From the NCBI GenBank assembly GCA_032871835.1, contig CM065303.1, positions 58,070,597-58,134,596 of the forward strand: 64,000 nt of DNA. Direction: 5' to 3'. The position numbers and the translations under genes were made by a program. Each line of letters begins with the position of its first letter. Within the stretch, counting starts at the first letter, position 1. Origin of the DNA: Dipteronia dyeriana (lineage: Eukaryota > Streptophyta > Magnoliopsida > Sapindales > Sapindaceae). Below are positions 11,369 through 25,614 of this stretch, piece by piece. The notes beneath the pieces were generated by a model. The model saw nothing but the letters and a program-made list of their open reading frames with translations, was not told where the DNA came from and did not search any database.

Positions 11369-11449
11369 ATTTCGTGTTCTGGATTCAATTAAGAAGATCC
11401 TATACTCCTTCAGCTATCTCTAGGTCTTTTTTCTCCTCGAACGAACGAC

Positions 11450-14400
11450 ATGTCGTGGGAGGAAGAGATTGTGATGCGCGACGTGACGAATGCCGGCCTG
11501 GTTGTAAGTGACCGCATTGGGCGTGAAGTTGCGGCTCAGCTCGACGTCGAAGAAGCGCTCGAAGCTTCCAGATACGCCAGCCATCCGTACACGACTCACC
11601 CTAGAGAGGTACATTGTTCTAGAATTTCAATGAACAGTAACTACAGTGTGTTTGTTTTATAAGAAAATTTAAATTAGAGAAAGAGAAAATTTGATGTTCG
11701 CGGTTCAACCTCAGCATTAGCGTAGTCTGTGTTAGTGTGATTATTTTATTTTATCAAGTATGGATCTGTCAATCTGTACATGATTACATGAAGGCGTCAG
11801 AGTGAAATTGAGCAATTTCGTTTTCGAATCATTTAGAGACTTAGTAGGAGAAGATTGATGGCGAGTTAATATAGTTGTGATATTGTTTAACAATTTTGTT
11901 GCAGTGGCCTCCGCTGGTTGAGGTGGCGGACACCTGGGACTTGCCTACAGTGCTTGTCGAGAGGTATAATGCAGCTGGTGGTGAAGGAAATGCTTTATGT
12001 GGAATATTTCCAGAGATACGCCGAGCGTGGGCATCTGTTGACAATTCTTTGTTTCTTTGGCGTTTTGACAAGTGGTAAGATAATTTAATATTGTCATATC
12101 ATGATCATTTATTAGTCAGCTGTTTCTGTTAAATTATGAAAACCTTAACGAAAGAGCTTCAAATCTCTTATTAAAGTTCATGGGGAGTATTTTATAGACT
12201 GAAATAAATGAATGCTAATTTCCTATTAAGAATTTTGTGAATAGAAAGATAGATAGATGAGAGAGAGAGAGAGGAGCACTCTTTGAGTTTGATAATTGCT
12301 GTGGTTGACACTTTGTGTCTGTCCACATCTCAAGGCATGTTGATGATTTCAATTTTGGAACCTCATATTGGGGAGTTTAGGAATTGATCTATCAGAGTCC
12401 ACAGACTGCATTTCTTTATGCATCATTGCATCTGGATGAACAATTATCTCAAAAAGGTTGTTTTTAGTTGTATTACGGAGTTTCTCATGTTATGGTACTT
12501 ATCTTGGTAGTATGGTTTGTTCTCTACTCTTCTCCCTCCATTTTTCTTAAAACGCTGAAAACAATGATAAAATGATTCCATCTCTTTTTATTTATTAGTT
12601 ACTCTAATATTATCTTTATGTTTAGGGACGGCCAATGTCCTGAATACACGGGAGAGGAACAAGTTATTTGTGCTGTCGGCCTTGCCAAATCTAAACCTGG
12701 CATATTTGTTGAAGCTATTCAATATCTTATGATTTTAGCAACGCCAGTTGAGGTAGTTACCCTCATTCTCTTTCACTATCCTCTTAAAATGCTATTCTAT
12801 TAATGATTGTTTGAGTTTAAAATTTAGTTATGTATATGTAAGAGTGTAGCAATCTATAGTGTTGAGATGATATCGAACTGCACATGGTCGTGGAATGAGT
12901 ATACAAAAATTTGCTATAGGCAACCGTAGAATGGGACTGGCTGTGAAACTATTACCTGCTGTAATAATTGGTCATAATTCATCATCTACTGATGCCCAAG
13001 TGAACTTTTTATATGGTTATAATGATGTCATTGTTTGATTTAATCATCAAAGGTGAGTGGACTTGTGTCAGAGGCTTGTCCTTAAAAAAAACAAAAAACA
13101 AACAAGGATACATTAACATGCCCAGGCACATTGACATGTAGTTGCCTTCTTGCTAGTGTATTGCTGTTGTATTGAATGTATTTGTTTTTTTTTTTTAATT
13201 AACTAGGCTACAAATGCCAAATTAAAAATACTGTTATAATCATATGTTCACAAATGCCAGAACACTTAGAACATTTTCTTATCTAATTTCTTGGTAGAGT
13301 TTGTTTTCCTCTTTAGTAATCTTAGTTTCTTATGGTCTTGGCTTTTATTCTTTCCCAAATTCTTTGAAGAGTTTGTTACTTTTTAATTACTCCTTGTTAG
13401 AATTTTAATTGCTTCTAATAGTTCTTATGGCCTTAGCTCACGTCATGATTTCCATCATTTAGATATTGTCTTGAACATTATTTTCATTTTCTTAATTTCT
13501 TCGATGTGCTGATGAGTTGGTTGCTTCCAAATTTGTGATAGTTATTACGGTAGTGATTTTTTGGTTTCTTAACAGTCATTTCCTTTTATCAGTTGGTTCT
13601 TGTAGGAGTATGCTGCTCTGCAGGAGGTGATGGGTCAGATCCTTATGCAGAGATTTCACTGCAGCCTTTGCCAGAGTATACAGTACCGTCCGATGGGGTT
13701 ACCATGACTTGTGTAACATGTACTGATAAGGGGCGCATTTTCATGGCAGGCCGTGATGGCCACATTTATGAGCTGCAGTACACAACAGGTTCAGGATGGC
13801 ATAAGCGATGCCGTAAAGTTTGCCTTACTGCTGGCGTTGGAAGTGTCATTTCAAGGTATGCTGACATATTCAATGCTAAAGGGTTATCCCTTGGTGATGG
13901 CAGAAACTTCTTTAAGCTTGCAAGATTATATTGCACTTCTGAATTTGGAAGTGCAACTAATGCTGTTGGACGCAGTTAATTGATGTGTTATCAGTACTAA
14001 ATTTTGTTAATTTCAGTATAATGTTTTTACTTAAGAGTTGTTCATCTTTCTTCAAAGTTCATACAATTGAGATTTTACAGAAATGTATGTCAAAGTTAAT
14101 CATACTTGATGTTTACCAGGTGGATTGTACCGAATGTATTCAAATTTGGAGCTGTTGATGCCATTGTTGAAATGGTTTTTGATAATGAAAGACAAATATT
14201 ATATACACGAACTGAGGAGATGAAACTACAGGTTTTTGTTCTGGGGCCAAATGGAGATGGTCCACTAAAGAAAGTGGCTGAAGAAAGGAATCTGTTCAAT
14301 CACAAGGATGTAAATTATGCAGGTAGAACATCAACAGGAACAAGAGCCCCAAATCGATCTATAAAGCCATCTATAGTTTCCATTTCACCATTATCCACTC

Positions 14401-17400
14401 TTGAGTCAAAGTGGCTGCACCTTGTTGCTGTTTTGTCTGATGGAAGAAGGATGTACCTTTCCACTTTGTCATCTAGTGGTAGTAATGGTACTATTGGAGG
14501 TCTGAATGGATTCAACAACCATCGTCATAGGCCCAGCTGTTTAAAAGTTGTAACAACTAGGCCTTCTCCTCCTTTGGGGGTAGGTGGAGGCCTTGGCTTT
14601 GGAGCTATATCTCGTGCAAGCAGAAATCAGAATGAGGATCTCTCATTGAAGGTTGAAGCAGCATATTATTCTGCTGGAACCCTTGTTCTTTCGGATTCGT
14701 CACCACCAACCATGTCTTCCCTTCTTATTGTAAGCAAGGATTCAAGCTCTCAGTCATCTCTGACAGGTAGTTTGGGAACAGGTTCTCGCATTTCTCGGGC
14801 ACTAAGGGAATCTGTGTCTTCTTTACCTGTTGAAGGTCGAATGCTTTCTGTAGCGGATGTTCTACCTTTGCCAGATACTGCTGCCACTGTTCAATCCCTA
14901 TACTCAGAACTTGAGTTTTGTGGGCTTGAAAGCTCAGGGGAGTCTTGTGAAAAGGCATCTGGAAAACTTTGGGCTAGAGGTGACCTATCAACCCAGCATA
15001 TACTGCCGAGAAGGAGAATTGTCATTTTCAGTACCATGGGGATGATGGAAGTAGTTTTCAACAGGCCTGTGGATATTCTAAGAAGGTTGTTTGAGTCCAA
15101 CTCTCCAAGATCAATCTTAGAAGATTTTTTCAATCGTTTTGGAGCTGGTGAAGCAGCTGCTATGTGTTTGATGCTAGCTGCAAGGATAGTTCATTCTGAA
15201 AATCTTATAAGCAATGTTGTTGCTGAGAAGGCTGGTGAAGCTTTTGAGGACCCAAGGCTCGTTGGAATGCCACAACTTGAAGGTAGTAATGCATTGACAA
15301 ACACTAGAACTGCAGCAGGGGGATTCAGCATGGGGCAGGTTGTTAAGGAGGCTGAGCCTGTATTTTCCGGTGCACATGAAGGGCTGTGCTTATGCTCATC
15401 GAGGTTGCTTTTTCCCCTTTGGGAACTTCCTGTAATGGTCTCAAAGGGGGGTGTAGGTTCATATGATTCCATGTCTGAAAACGGAGTAGTTGCATGCAGA
15501 CTTTCTGTTGAGGCTATGCAAGTCCTAGAAAACAAGATTCGTTCCTTGGAGAAATTCTTAAGGTGTATACGGAACCAGAGAAGGGGCCTTTACAGCTGTG
15601 TAGCTGGTTTGGGAGACGTGACCGGCTCTATTTTGTATGCAACAGGTTCAGAATTAGGTGGTGACAGGAGTATGGTTAAAAATTTATTTGGTGCTTACTC
15701 ACGGAATGTTGAGTCTAATGGTGTTGGGACATCAAGTAAAAGACAGCGATTACCATATAGTTCTGCTGAATTGGCTGCAATGGAGGTGCGATGAAGTACC
15801 CTGATGCATTCACATGTATTTTGTACGTTCCTTTTTCATTTCATATCCCAACTTACTGGTCTGCTCTGCTACAGGTGAGGGCTATGGAATGTATAAGACA
15901 GTTGCTTCTTAGATCCGCCGAAGCCTTGTTTCTGTTCCAGCTTCTTTCTCAGCATCACGTGACACGTTTGGTTCACGGTTTTGATGCTAATCTATGGCAG
16001 GAATTGGTTCAGCTGACATTTTGTCAACTAGTTTGTTCTGAGGAGGGTGACCGGCTTGCTACAAGGCTTATTTCTTCTTTGATGGAGGTAATGGAATTTT
16101 ATTTAGACCTTGTAGAAATTTCCATTTTATATGCTCCTAGTTAGAGTGACAGACTTTCTTTTATGAGCCCTAGTGTTTCTAGTTTGCTTTGATTTTATTT
16201 GTTATCACTATTCACTTGTCATTGTCCTCCATTCTAAATAATTTGCCTTAACTGATGGCATGCATGTCATTCATTTCTCCAGTATTATACTGGCCCTGAT
16301 GGCAGGGGAACAGTTGATGATATTAGTGGGAGATTACGAGAGGGATGCCCAAGTTATTTCAAAGAATCCGATTACAAGTTCTTTTTAGCTGTGGAATATC
16401 TTGAAAGAGCTGCTGTAACTCCAGATTCTGAAGAGAAAGAGAATCTTGCCAGAGAAGCCTTCAATTTCTTGAGTAAAGTTCCAGAATCTGCAGATTTGCA
16501 AACTGTTTGCAAACGGTTTGAGGACTTAAGGTCAGTTACTAATCAAGTCAAAGGCTAAAGCTGGTTATGTCAATTTGCATATGCCTGAATTAAATTGCCA
16601 TATTTTTGGTTATTGCAGATTTTATGAAGCTGTGGTTCGCTTACCTCTGCAGAAGGCACAGGCTCTTGACCCTGCTGTTGATGCCTCTAATGACCAAATA
16701 GATGCTGCAACCCGAGAACATGCACTTGCTCAGCGTGAACAGTGTTATGAGATAATAACTAATGCCTTGCGTTCTCTGAAAGGTGACTCTTTGCAGAGAG
16801 AATTTGGATCTCCTGTGAGGCCTGCTGCGCGGTCTACCATTGATAATGTCTCAAGGAAAAAATATATAAGCCAGATAGTTCAGCTTGGGGTACAGTCACC
16901 TGACAGAGTATTCCATGAATACCTCTACAGAACTATGATTGATTTGGGTCTTGAAGATGAGCTGTTGGAGTATGGAGGTCCTGATTTGGTGCCTTTTCTT
17001 CAAAATGCCGGTCGTGAGACCCTACAAGAGGTTTGGTTTATTTCAATTGTGTTCATTTTTCCCTATCCGATTTTACATAAAAAGCAATGCACGTCATTGA
17101 ATTCATCTGAAGGTCTCAAATTTAGATTAAAACTACTTGTTGCATTTAAACTTCAGATGGTTAATTACTTAAAATGTTAATGATACGTTTCAGCAAAGTC
17201 TGCACCGGTCGTGTTCTAACTTCATAGTTATCTGTCTCATAGGTTAGAGCTGTTTCCGGAATAACTTCAGCAACTTCTCTGATGGCTCAAACAGGAGCAG
17301 CTATCCCATCTAAAGAAGCTAAATACCTGGATCTTTTGGCACGATATTATGTCTTGAAACGACAGCATGTACTTGCAGCTCATATATTGTTAAGGCTGGC

Positions 17401-19384
17401 TGAAAGACGGTCAACTGATGCAAAAGATGTTCCCACTCTTGATCAGAGGTATGCTGTTAATTTCAGTACTTTTCTTATTTACTACATTTCCAAATTTTCC
17501 ACGGACTTTGTGTTTTTTCCGGGGCAAACAATGCTTGGGTTGCAATTGTGACTTGCTTGGGAGGGCGAAATTGACAACATCAACCCAAACTTGACCAAGT
17601 CATCCAGAACACATATATAACCAGAAACAGACCAAGTCAGGTTGGGTTGACCTAGTCAGGTTGGGTTGGGGGGTTATAATTGCTAAAACAGTTGCACCAT
17701 TCAGATTGATCAGTCTGTTGCTTGAATTTTCATCACAGAACATAGATAATTGGCATAGATATACTTCGTATATTGAGCATACAAATCATATGCTGAGGTT
17801 TGATATTGTGTTCAAACACTTTACTAGACATGGCCTGGAGCTGAGTTGGCTTCAGGATTCTCTTTCACCAATTCCTGTATGGAATTTGGCCAAGTTATAA
17901 GCAATCCAAACCGAATTGACAATACGTTGTGTATGGTTCAGAATTTGAGTTTTCATCCCTTGTAGGCTTTTAGCTTCATTAGTTTCTAATAAATGTTTCC
18001 ATTTTGTGACCATCAGGCGTCAATACCTAAGTAATGCAGTTCTACAGGCCAAGAGTGCAAGTAACAGTGATGGCCTTTTGGGTTCTACCCGGGGTGCTTT
18101 TGACAATGGATTGCTAGATTTACTTGAAGGAAAGCTTGCTGTTCTTCGGTTTCAAATAAAAATCAAAGAGGAACTGGAGGCCTTGGCTTCCAGGTTAGAG
18201 CCACCAGTTGACATGTCTGAGTCTGCTCAAAATGGTTTGGCCCCTGATGACAATTTTACAACTAACTCCAATTTGGCAAACACTGCAAGAGCAAAGGCCA
18301 AAGAACTATCATTGGATTTAAAGAGCATCACTCAACTATATAATGAGTATGCAGTTCCATTTGAACTTTGGGAGGTATATATTTTCTTCTACATTCTCAT
18401 TTCAATCTATCATCACATGATTATCTTACAACGTTAATTTTTTGATCGTTTATTACTGTTTTCAGATATGTCTGGAAATGCTGTACTTTGCAAATTATTC
18501 TGGTGATGCTGATAGTAGCATTGTAAGAGAAACCTGGGCTAGACTTATCGATCAAGCCCTTTCAAGAGGTGGCATTGCTGAAGCTTCTTCAGTACTGAAG
18601 AAGGTTGGTTCCAATACATATCCCGGGGATGGAGCTGTTTTACCTCTGGATACTCTCTGTCTTCACCTTGAGAAGGCTGCACTGGTATATTTTCCACTTT
18701 GGATTATCTCATCACTGTTAATGCAAACTATTGGTGTAGTTATAAATTTCTCGAAAGTTGGTTTATTTTGTTTGGGATATTGCTTGGATTGTGGTTAAGT
18801 ACACTTACCTTCGTTTCACACATTCTTTTTAATGAAAAAAATGTTTTTGTAGGAGAGATTGGAATCGGGGGTTGAATCTGTTGGTGATGAAGATGTAGCA
18901 AGGGCTCTCCTAGCTGCTTGCAAAGGTGCAGCTGAACCTGTATTGAACACTTATGATCAATTATTATCAAGCGGAGCTATCTTGCCATCACCAAACCTTA
19001 GGATACGCCTTCTTCGATCTGTGCTTGTGGTGCTTCGGGAGTGGGCAATGTCTGTATTTGCACAGAGAATGGGTACAAGTGCTACCGGAGCTTCTTTAAT
19101 ATTAGGTGGAACATTTTCACCGGAGCAAACAACAATCATCAACAAAGGGATACGTGATAAGATCACCAGTGCAGCAAACAGGTCAAATTCTTACATGCAC
19201 ATCATTCTTGTTACTCACTTGTTTTTTGTCCGAGATGAAATTCATTTTCGAATGTGTTAGCAGGTATATGACTGAGGTGCGAAGATTAACTCTTCCACAG
19301 AACCGGACTGAGGCTGTTTATCGAGGATTTCGAGAACTTGAAGAGTCCCTAATAAACCACCCCTTTCCCTTTGACCGATTTTGA
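11450..19384 (+). CDS. NUP155: NUP155: nuclear pore complex scaffold nucleoporin (13 exons, 1496 aa)
   Basis: Inner-ring scaffold nucleoporin of the Nup155/Nup170 family, needed for pore assembly. Exons: 11450-11608, 11905-12074, 12626-12752, 13593-13855, 14120-15785, 15875-16087, 16283-16530, 16619-17030, 17243-17448, 18017-18374, 18466-18684, 18853-19181, 19264-19384. All introns are GT-AG, every phase joins, and the total is 4491 nt including the stop. The product starts MSWEEEIVMRDV and ends HPFPFDRF. The N-terminal half is the expected beta-propeller region, including DGHIYELQY and VFDNERQILYTRT. The C-terminal half is the helical solenoid, including LARYYVLKRQHVLAAHILLRLAERR. The length is close to plant orthologues. 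Exon 5 is unusually long (1666 nt). No truncation or frameshift was seen. The next gene in the same orientation, VAC14, is 29 kb downstream beyond transposon-rich DNA. Confidence 0.95.
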
Positions 19385-19448
19385 TTGTTTCTTGTATCAT
19401 GTAATATTGAATGGATCATTTTTTTTTCTTGTAGCACGAGTTTTAGCG

Positions 19449-19454
19449 AATAAA
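19449..19454 (+). terminator. Candidate polyadenylation signal of NUP155
   Basis: AATAAA lies 65 bases after the NUP155 stop codon, a typical plant near-upstream element position. Confidence 0.45.
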
Positions 19455-20450
19455 AATTATACAGGTTTCATCAATGTTGGATGGAGTTCATGTAACATTA
19501 AGGTTGACAATTAACCATTCAAATGTAATAGTAGTACTGTAGTAGTGATTCTTGATGGAAATCATAAAAGAGTTTGACGGCTCGTTGAGGCATATATTTC
19601 CAGCCAAATGATCGATTAATCAACTCGTTTGTGGCCTGATATCTGGTGATTTTGAATACTTAAAAAAGAAGTAAATCAAGTTGTTCCAAATGGAATGTCT
19701 AGAAACAAGAAGATTGAATCGTAATAAGGGTATGGATGTCAAAATAACAAATTTATCTTTAAAACTGTGACAAAAATGCCATCATTTTGTTTGACCACTG
19801 AACTATTTATGTTTCATTTTTATTTTATTTTATAAAATTAAATGGTTTTATTAAAAATTGTTTATTTATTTTCAGGATTATCCCGGTGAAACCATCCTTT
19901 TTATATGATTTTTTTTTTATTTTTTTTGTAGTCGATTTGATTGGATTGTTGGTAGTAAATTGTGAGTATGATATTGACATTCCGATGATTTTTGTAAAAG
20001 ATTGAGTTAGAATTTTAATGTGGTTTTGTTGTTTTTTTTTTTTTTGTAAATAACATTAAACTAACTTTGAAAAATCCAAAAAAAAATCAACAAAAGAATC
20101 GATACAAATAATATAATGCTCAGATTTGAAAGAAAAAAAACCAGAGAAAAAAAACAAACAACACATGGATCTGGAATTTGAAAAGAAAAACAAAACAAAC
20201 ATGTGAAACAATAAAATCAATAAATATTCAATGATTTGAAACATGTCATTAGAGTTTTGAAATAAGGAAATAGGGTTTTATTAATTTCACTTTGTACATG
20301 ATTTTTTTTAATAAAAATTGTATGTTTCTTTAAGTAATTTGGTAAAGGGAAAAAAAAAAGAATACTAAATAATTTTAAAAATGGGGTATAAATAGTTCAA
20401 CATTAGGTGTGCCAATAGCACCACTCTTGTGTTTTATTCTTTGTTTTTAA
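19455..20450. other. AT-rich intergenic DNA after NUP155
   Basis: No gene is seen. The stretch is long T- and A-runs with low complexity. Confidence 0.5.
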
Positions 20451-21822
20451 TAGGGGTGTGCGACTGATCGGATCTAATGGATTTATCATGATCCAAGATC
20501 TGGTCCAATCAAATTGGATAGAAGAAATTGCAATCCAATATGATCCAACTTTATAGTGAGATTTGATCCGATCTGATCCAACTTCATAGTGGGATCCAAT
20601 CCGATTTGATCCAACTTCATAGCAGAATCCGATCCAATCCGATCCGATTATAAAATATTTAAATTCAATCCGATTCGAATGATCCGATATGATCTGACGA
20701 CTCGATTTAATATGAATTCATTCTTAATATATAAAAGTTATAATGATCCTAAAATTAATAAAATCAAATAAATAGCTCAAACAGTATTACTTAATTCAAA
20801 TAAACTAACATAAAACTTAATGTAGTTCAAAAGGTTTTAAAACATTAAATATTAGTTCCAATTCTCACCCAAACAAATAAATAAAGTACATTCATTAGTG
20901 ATAATTAGGGATGACAACTTGACCCGTACATGTGGGAACTCGTCCGAACCCGATCCTATAGGGTCAGATGTGGATGGTGAATTTACGATCTGCGGACCCG
21001 TTTAAGAAAAAATCCGATGGGTTTACGGGCGAGTGTGGTTTGAAAAAACGAACATGCGGGTTATACCCTCGAACCCGTATAAATAAAATACTTATATATA
21101 AACATATATAGATATTTGAATTATTTTTTGTCGTTTTATTTTTATAGTTATTATTGTTTTGTAATGTATCAAGTAGGGAATTAGATATGAAAATTTAATT
21201 CAATTAAGTATCAAATATGTGATTACATTTGGAAATTTACAAATGAAAAACCGCGGGTTCGTGAGTTACGGGTTTGTGGGTATCCTACGGGCGAAGCATC
21301 CACCCGTGAACCCGTATTGTTTCGTGGGTGAGGGTATGGATGCAGCCATAATCCACGGGTTCACACCCCCCGCAAACCCGCTTACTTAGACGGGTGAGAA
21401 AAAATTTCACAGGTAAGGGTTTAGATTTTATAAAATCCACCCGAACCCGACCAGCTGCCATCCCTAGTGATGCCTAATAGCCCAACTAGTTTACCAGTTG
21501 TATAGTTTAACGTTTGTTGTCACAAAAAGAAAAGAGTAAAGCGTTTTCACAAAAATTCACCTTCTGTAATATTAGAAAGTGACTATTTTGTATTTGGGTT
21601 GGCTTATCGGTTGGGCCTTAAAGTAGGAAGTAGGTGGATAAAATCAAGATCGATGATATTTGAATCCCTTAAAAAATGTATATACATCCAAAATTAGTAC
21701 ATTATTAAAAATCCAATAACACCATTGAGTAAAATTATTTGTTTGTTAGTATAACCACAAATAATTATTAATTAGTTTCCTATTTTAATCTTTTGTATTT
21801 TTTTTTCCTATTAATGGTTTGA

Positions 21823-21885
<63 letters not shown>

Positions 21886-22813
21886 TAAAAATTCTTTCCA
21901 TTTTAATAAACCTAGATTTTCTTTTAAATATATTTTAGATCTCTTTTAAAGATATACAAATTGATTGCTAAGTATGAAAAATGAATCAAAATCATGAGAC
22001 AAATTTGACTATGAAACATGTAAGTTTAAATTAATTTTTATTATTTTTATAGAAGAACAAAATCAATATGTATATAAAAAGACTTTTAAATTAACTATAT
22101 TATCTATATTTTTTATTTGTTTCAAACACACTTATTTTTTAGATGTTATTCAATTTCATCAAACACCTATCTACTTCCACATCAATTGGAATATGACACA
22201 AATCTTGCATCCCTACAACTCTCTCAAACAGAAAGTGGTTATTCAAAAAAAAAAAAAATCTTAAAATGGATTTTTAAAGAAAAATAAATAACGAAAAATG
22301 GAGTTTGATTTTGAAAAATCTGAGAAAAGAAAAGAAGCAGGAAGAGAAAGAATAGTAAGAAAATTAAATATAATAACAAAATTTAAAATAACAATAAAGT
22401 TGATTAAATAACATAATAATAGTTATAGGTGGTGTGCACATACAAAAATACAATGCATTATAATTAAAAAAATAGTATTTTTGGCATTAAGTAGGCTTTA
22501 TTTAAAAATTAGAGATTTTTTTAAAAAAATTTAATGGATGTGATTACGAAAAGGGTGTAGATACAATTTTTGTGAGATGTCTTTATCGCCGCTATAAAAT
22601 CTGTTGCCTAATAAAAAAAATGGTCTAATATTTTAAGTGGATTTTCCTCGTGGAAATCCAAGATCCAATCAAATCAAATCCAATCCAATGGATTTTAGAA
22701 TTCATGATCCAATCCGATACAATCATCTCCTCGGATCCAATCCAATCTAATCCAATAGATTGGATCGGATCCAATGGGTCGTATTGAATTGTATTGGATC
22801 ATGCATACTCCTA
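20451..22813. mobile_element. 2.36-kb hAT-type element with GGATCC-rich subterminal repeats, non-autonomous
   Basis: The ends are TAGGGGTGTGC on the left and, inverted, TAGGAGTATGC on the right. The flanks GTTTTTAA (20443-20450) and GTTTTTGC (22814-22821) agree in 6 of 8 bases, so this is an older insertion than the others. Both subterminal zones repeat GATCCAATC and GATCCGAT words. A second element sits inside at 20906-21466, and a (TA)n tract lies near 21829-21884. No transposase was recognised. Confidence 0.72.
20906..21466. mobile_element. 561-bp hAT-type element nested in the 20451-22813 element
   Basis: The ends are TAGGGATGACAAC and, inverted, TAGGGATGGCAGC. Subterminal repeats are of the CCCGAACCCG and ACGGGTTC type. 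The flanks GTGATAAT and GTGATGCC share their first five bases. The TAGGGATG end links it to the element in VAC14 intron 14 (53616-54611). Confidence 0.7.
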
Positions 22814-23016
22814 GTTTTTGCTACCTCTTTCTATCACATTGTTACTCTCTTGTCAACACAATTCTCTTTCCCACCTTTTTTTTCTCTAACTTTCTTTCTC
22901 ATTTCAGATTTGTAGGGGTTGATTTGAAAGGAGAAACTAATTTTAGTTTTTTTTTTCATGCCTTTATGGTATGAAATTAATAAAAGTCAAGTTACCATTA
23001 ATTGAAAAAATAAGGT

Positions 23017-23645
23017 TAAATTGTACAAACTTTCCATGAGATTAATCAATATTAAACTCAAATGCAACTTTTGTCAAAATTGTAAATACTTCGATATTTC
23101 CCCTGTTTTTTATTGATTAATTGTTTAACTAACTTTAAAATTTCAAATGACTAAATTACTTCTGAATTAATTATTTTATTATAATAATTATTATATTTTA
23201 GGATTTTATTATAATAAAATTAATTAACTAACCATTTTTTATTTAAACGGTTAGAGATTTTATTACAAATAGAACCTAATTAATTAACTAATAATTTTTT
23301 TATTTTAAATAAACATTTTTATTAATTTGTTTTTATTTTTCTTATAAAATATTTTTTTTTTAAATAAAAATGATTATTTAATTAAGTAGGTTCTACTGGT
23401 AATAAAATCTCTAACCGTTTAAATACAAAAATGGTTCGTTAATTAATTTTATTATAATAAAATCCTCAAATATAATGATTATTAGAATAAAATAATTAAT
23501 TCAATGGTAATTTAGTCATTTTAAATTTTAAGGCTAGTTAAACAATTAGTCAGTGAAAATCAGGGGGAGTATATGTAAGTTTAGTAAAAGTTGCATCTGA
23601 ATACAATACTTAATAAACTCATGAGAAGTTTATGCAATTTTCTTA
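23017..23645. mobile_element. About 630-bp foldback MITE with arms of about 270 bp
   Basis: The left arm (23017-23290) and the inverted right arm (23378-23645) match over nearly their whole length. Examples are AAACGGTTAGAGATTTTATT (left) against AATAAAATCTCTAACCGTTT (right), and TTGTTTAACTA against TAGTTAAACAA. Only about 85 bases separate the arms. The inner parts match best and the outer ends (AAATTGTACAAAC-like) are more diverged. It has no coding capacity; transcription would give a long hairpin RNA. Confidence 0.85.
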
Positions 23646-23675
23646 AAAATAAATTTGAAAAAGTTGACGTGAAAA

Positions 23676-23909
23676 CAGGCCCAACTTTAGGGGGAGCCCA
23701 GTGAGACAACCGCATAGGACCCCCAATTCTAAAGGGTCCCCAATTGTAATTTTCCTTTTTCAAGTTGATTGTAAAATATAGTTCATTTAAGATATTAAAC
23801 AAAATAGGCTCATTAATGACTTTAAAATGATCCACTATTTATATATAATTTTTTTTAAAGACCCATTAATGGAAACTCAATCTATAAATAAATTTTAAAA
23901 CGGTCCACC

Positions 23910-23966
<57 letters not shown>

Positions 23967-24448
23967 GGTCAACTCATGGAAATCCATTAATCATTCTTAC
24001 AACAACAACATTGGATCAATGGTAGCAGTGAATTGAATCCTAGCAACACTTTGTTGGTCACAAATAATCCTTTTTATATCTCTAAAAAAAAACTCAATAA
24101 TCTCTTGAAACGAAAATTCAAAAGTCATTGCTTCGAAGATAATTAAATCAATACACTTCATTTTTTTATTATTCTTTTACGAAAACATGTAAGTTTAACC
24201 AGTATTTTTACTGCTAAAAATGTGAGATGAGTAAGGTTTAAACAATATATTCTTTGATGCAATTATTAAAAAAAAATGGTAACATTTTTTTGCTATTTTT
24301 GTTATGTTATAGTTTTGAGTTTGAGTTATTATATTGATTTTTACAAGTATTTATTAGAGAAAAAAAAACAAGTAAATATACATAGAGTATCAAGGACCTC
24401 ATTTTCTATAATTCGTCACGAGCTCTGAAAATCTTAGGGCCGGCCCTG
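23676..24448. mobile_element. 773-bp hAT-type element with GGCCC ends, non-autonomous
   Basis: The left end is CAGGCCCAACTTTAGGGGG and the inverted right end is CAGGGCCGGCCCTAAGATT, a common end type in plant hAT derivatives. The flanks CGTGAAAA and GGCGAAAA agree in 6 of 8 bases. The interior has an (AT)n tract near 23917-23961 and no coding capacity. It lies only 30 bp from the foldback at 23017-23645. Confidence 0.65.
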
Positions 24449-25614
24449 GGCGAAAAAATAAGAAGTTTTGTTCTTATCATCATGTTTGTGATTTCATTTT
24501 TTATATGAAAAAATTGATTGAAATGTGTAAGTGATTTGAAACACAAAAATAAAAGGTTGAAAGGAAGGAAAAAAAACACACATATGAAAGAGAAAAAAAA
24601 AAAAAAAAGCGGATTTTTTTTCCAGAAATAAGTCCCCAATTCATATCATTAAAAATATGATTTTGCAACGACATCCCCGTGTATTTATGTATAGCGAAAA
24701 TATGTTTATTTCATTATTATAATATATTATTATTCCTTTAAATGATTTACTACAATTTTTTATTTTTTTTTGTTAATTGCCAAAAACAATTAACAACCAT
24801 ATCAACGAGAAGTCGAGAAGTTATGATCGACAAATTACAAATATATATCAAATAAAAATGAAGATTCGACCAAATTTGAAAGAGTGGGATGAAACTAAGA
24901 AAGTAAATAGTGAATAGCTTACTGAAATTGAGGCAGCAACAGAGTAACATTTGATACAAGCCTCACTCAAAGTACTGGTAACATTTGCAATATACATGGA
25001 AGAAACCCAGTTTTTATATGTTTGGTGCACGTGATAGGATGACAATCAACTTATCCTATCATTGTATAATATTAGTCTCACCTCAATTAATCCCACTATT
25101 TTATACCTTTTTTTGTCCCTCTTTTTAATTTATTTTATTTTGTATATGATTAAAATATAAATATATGTTAATGAATAATAAAATATTTTATTTTAAACAT
25201 TTAAAAAATACTAATTTTCAATTTTAAAAAATATAAATAAATATTATTTTGATTAAAATTGGTTTATAATATTTTAAATATTTTTAAATATTTTTTTTAA
25301 AATTTAATTAAAATAATTATTTTAACTGATCTAATTTTATGGATAAGTTTTCCAACCCATATGGGGTGGAGCTATTTAGTTCCATATATATATAAATTCT
25401 TCTTTTATATTTTATATTTAATTATAAAATTTTATATTTATTTAATATGTCTTATTATAATATTTTAAAAAATATTTTTCAAATTGTTATTTTCTTTAAT
25501 ATGAATTATAATTTTTTTTACTTATTTTTAAATTTAAAATTAATCAATTTAATTGTATATTAATCAATTTCACACCAGAATAAATATATTAAAAATTAAA
25601 TGAAATTACTTTGA
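24449..25614. other. AT-rich intergenic DNA
   Basis: No gene is seen. It consists of long A/T runs. The open frames here are short and low complexity. Confidence 0.5.

Noticed and set aside
11841..12071. Antisense frame across NUP155 exon 2
   Set aside because: It is a shadow of the exon, with no independent motif.
14096..15535. Several antisense frames of 67-114 codons
   Set aside because: They are shadows of the long NUP155 exon 5.
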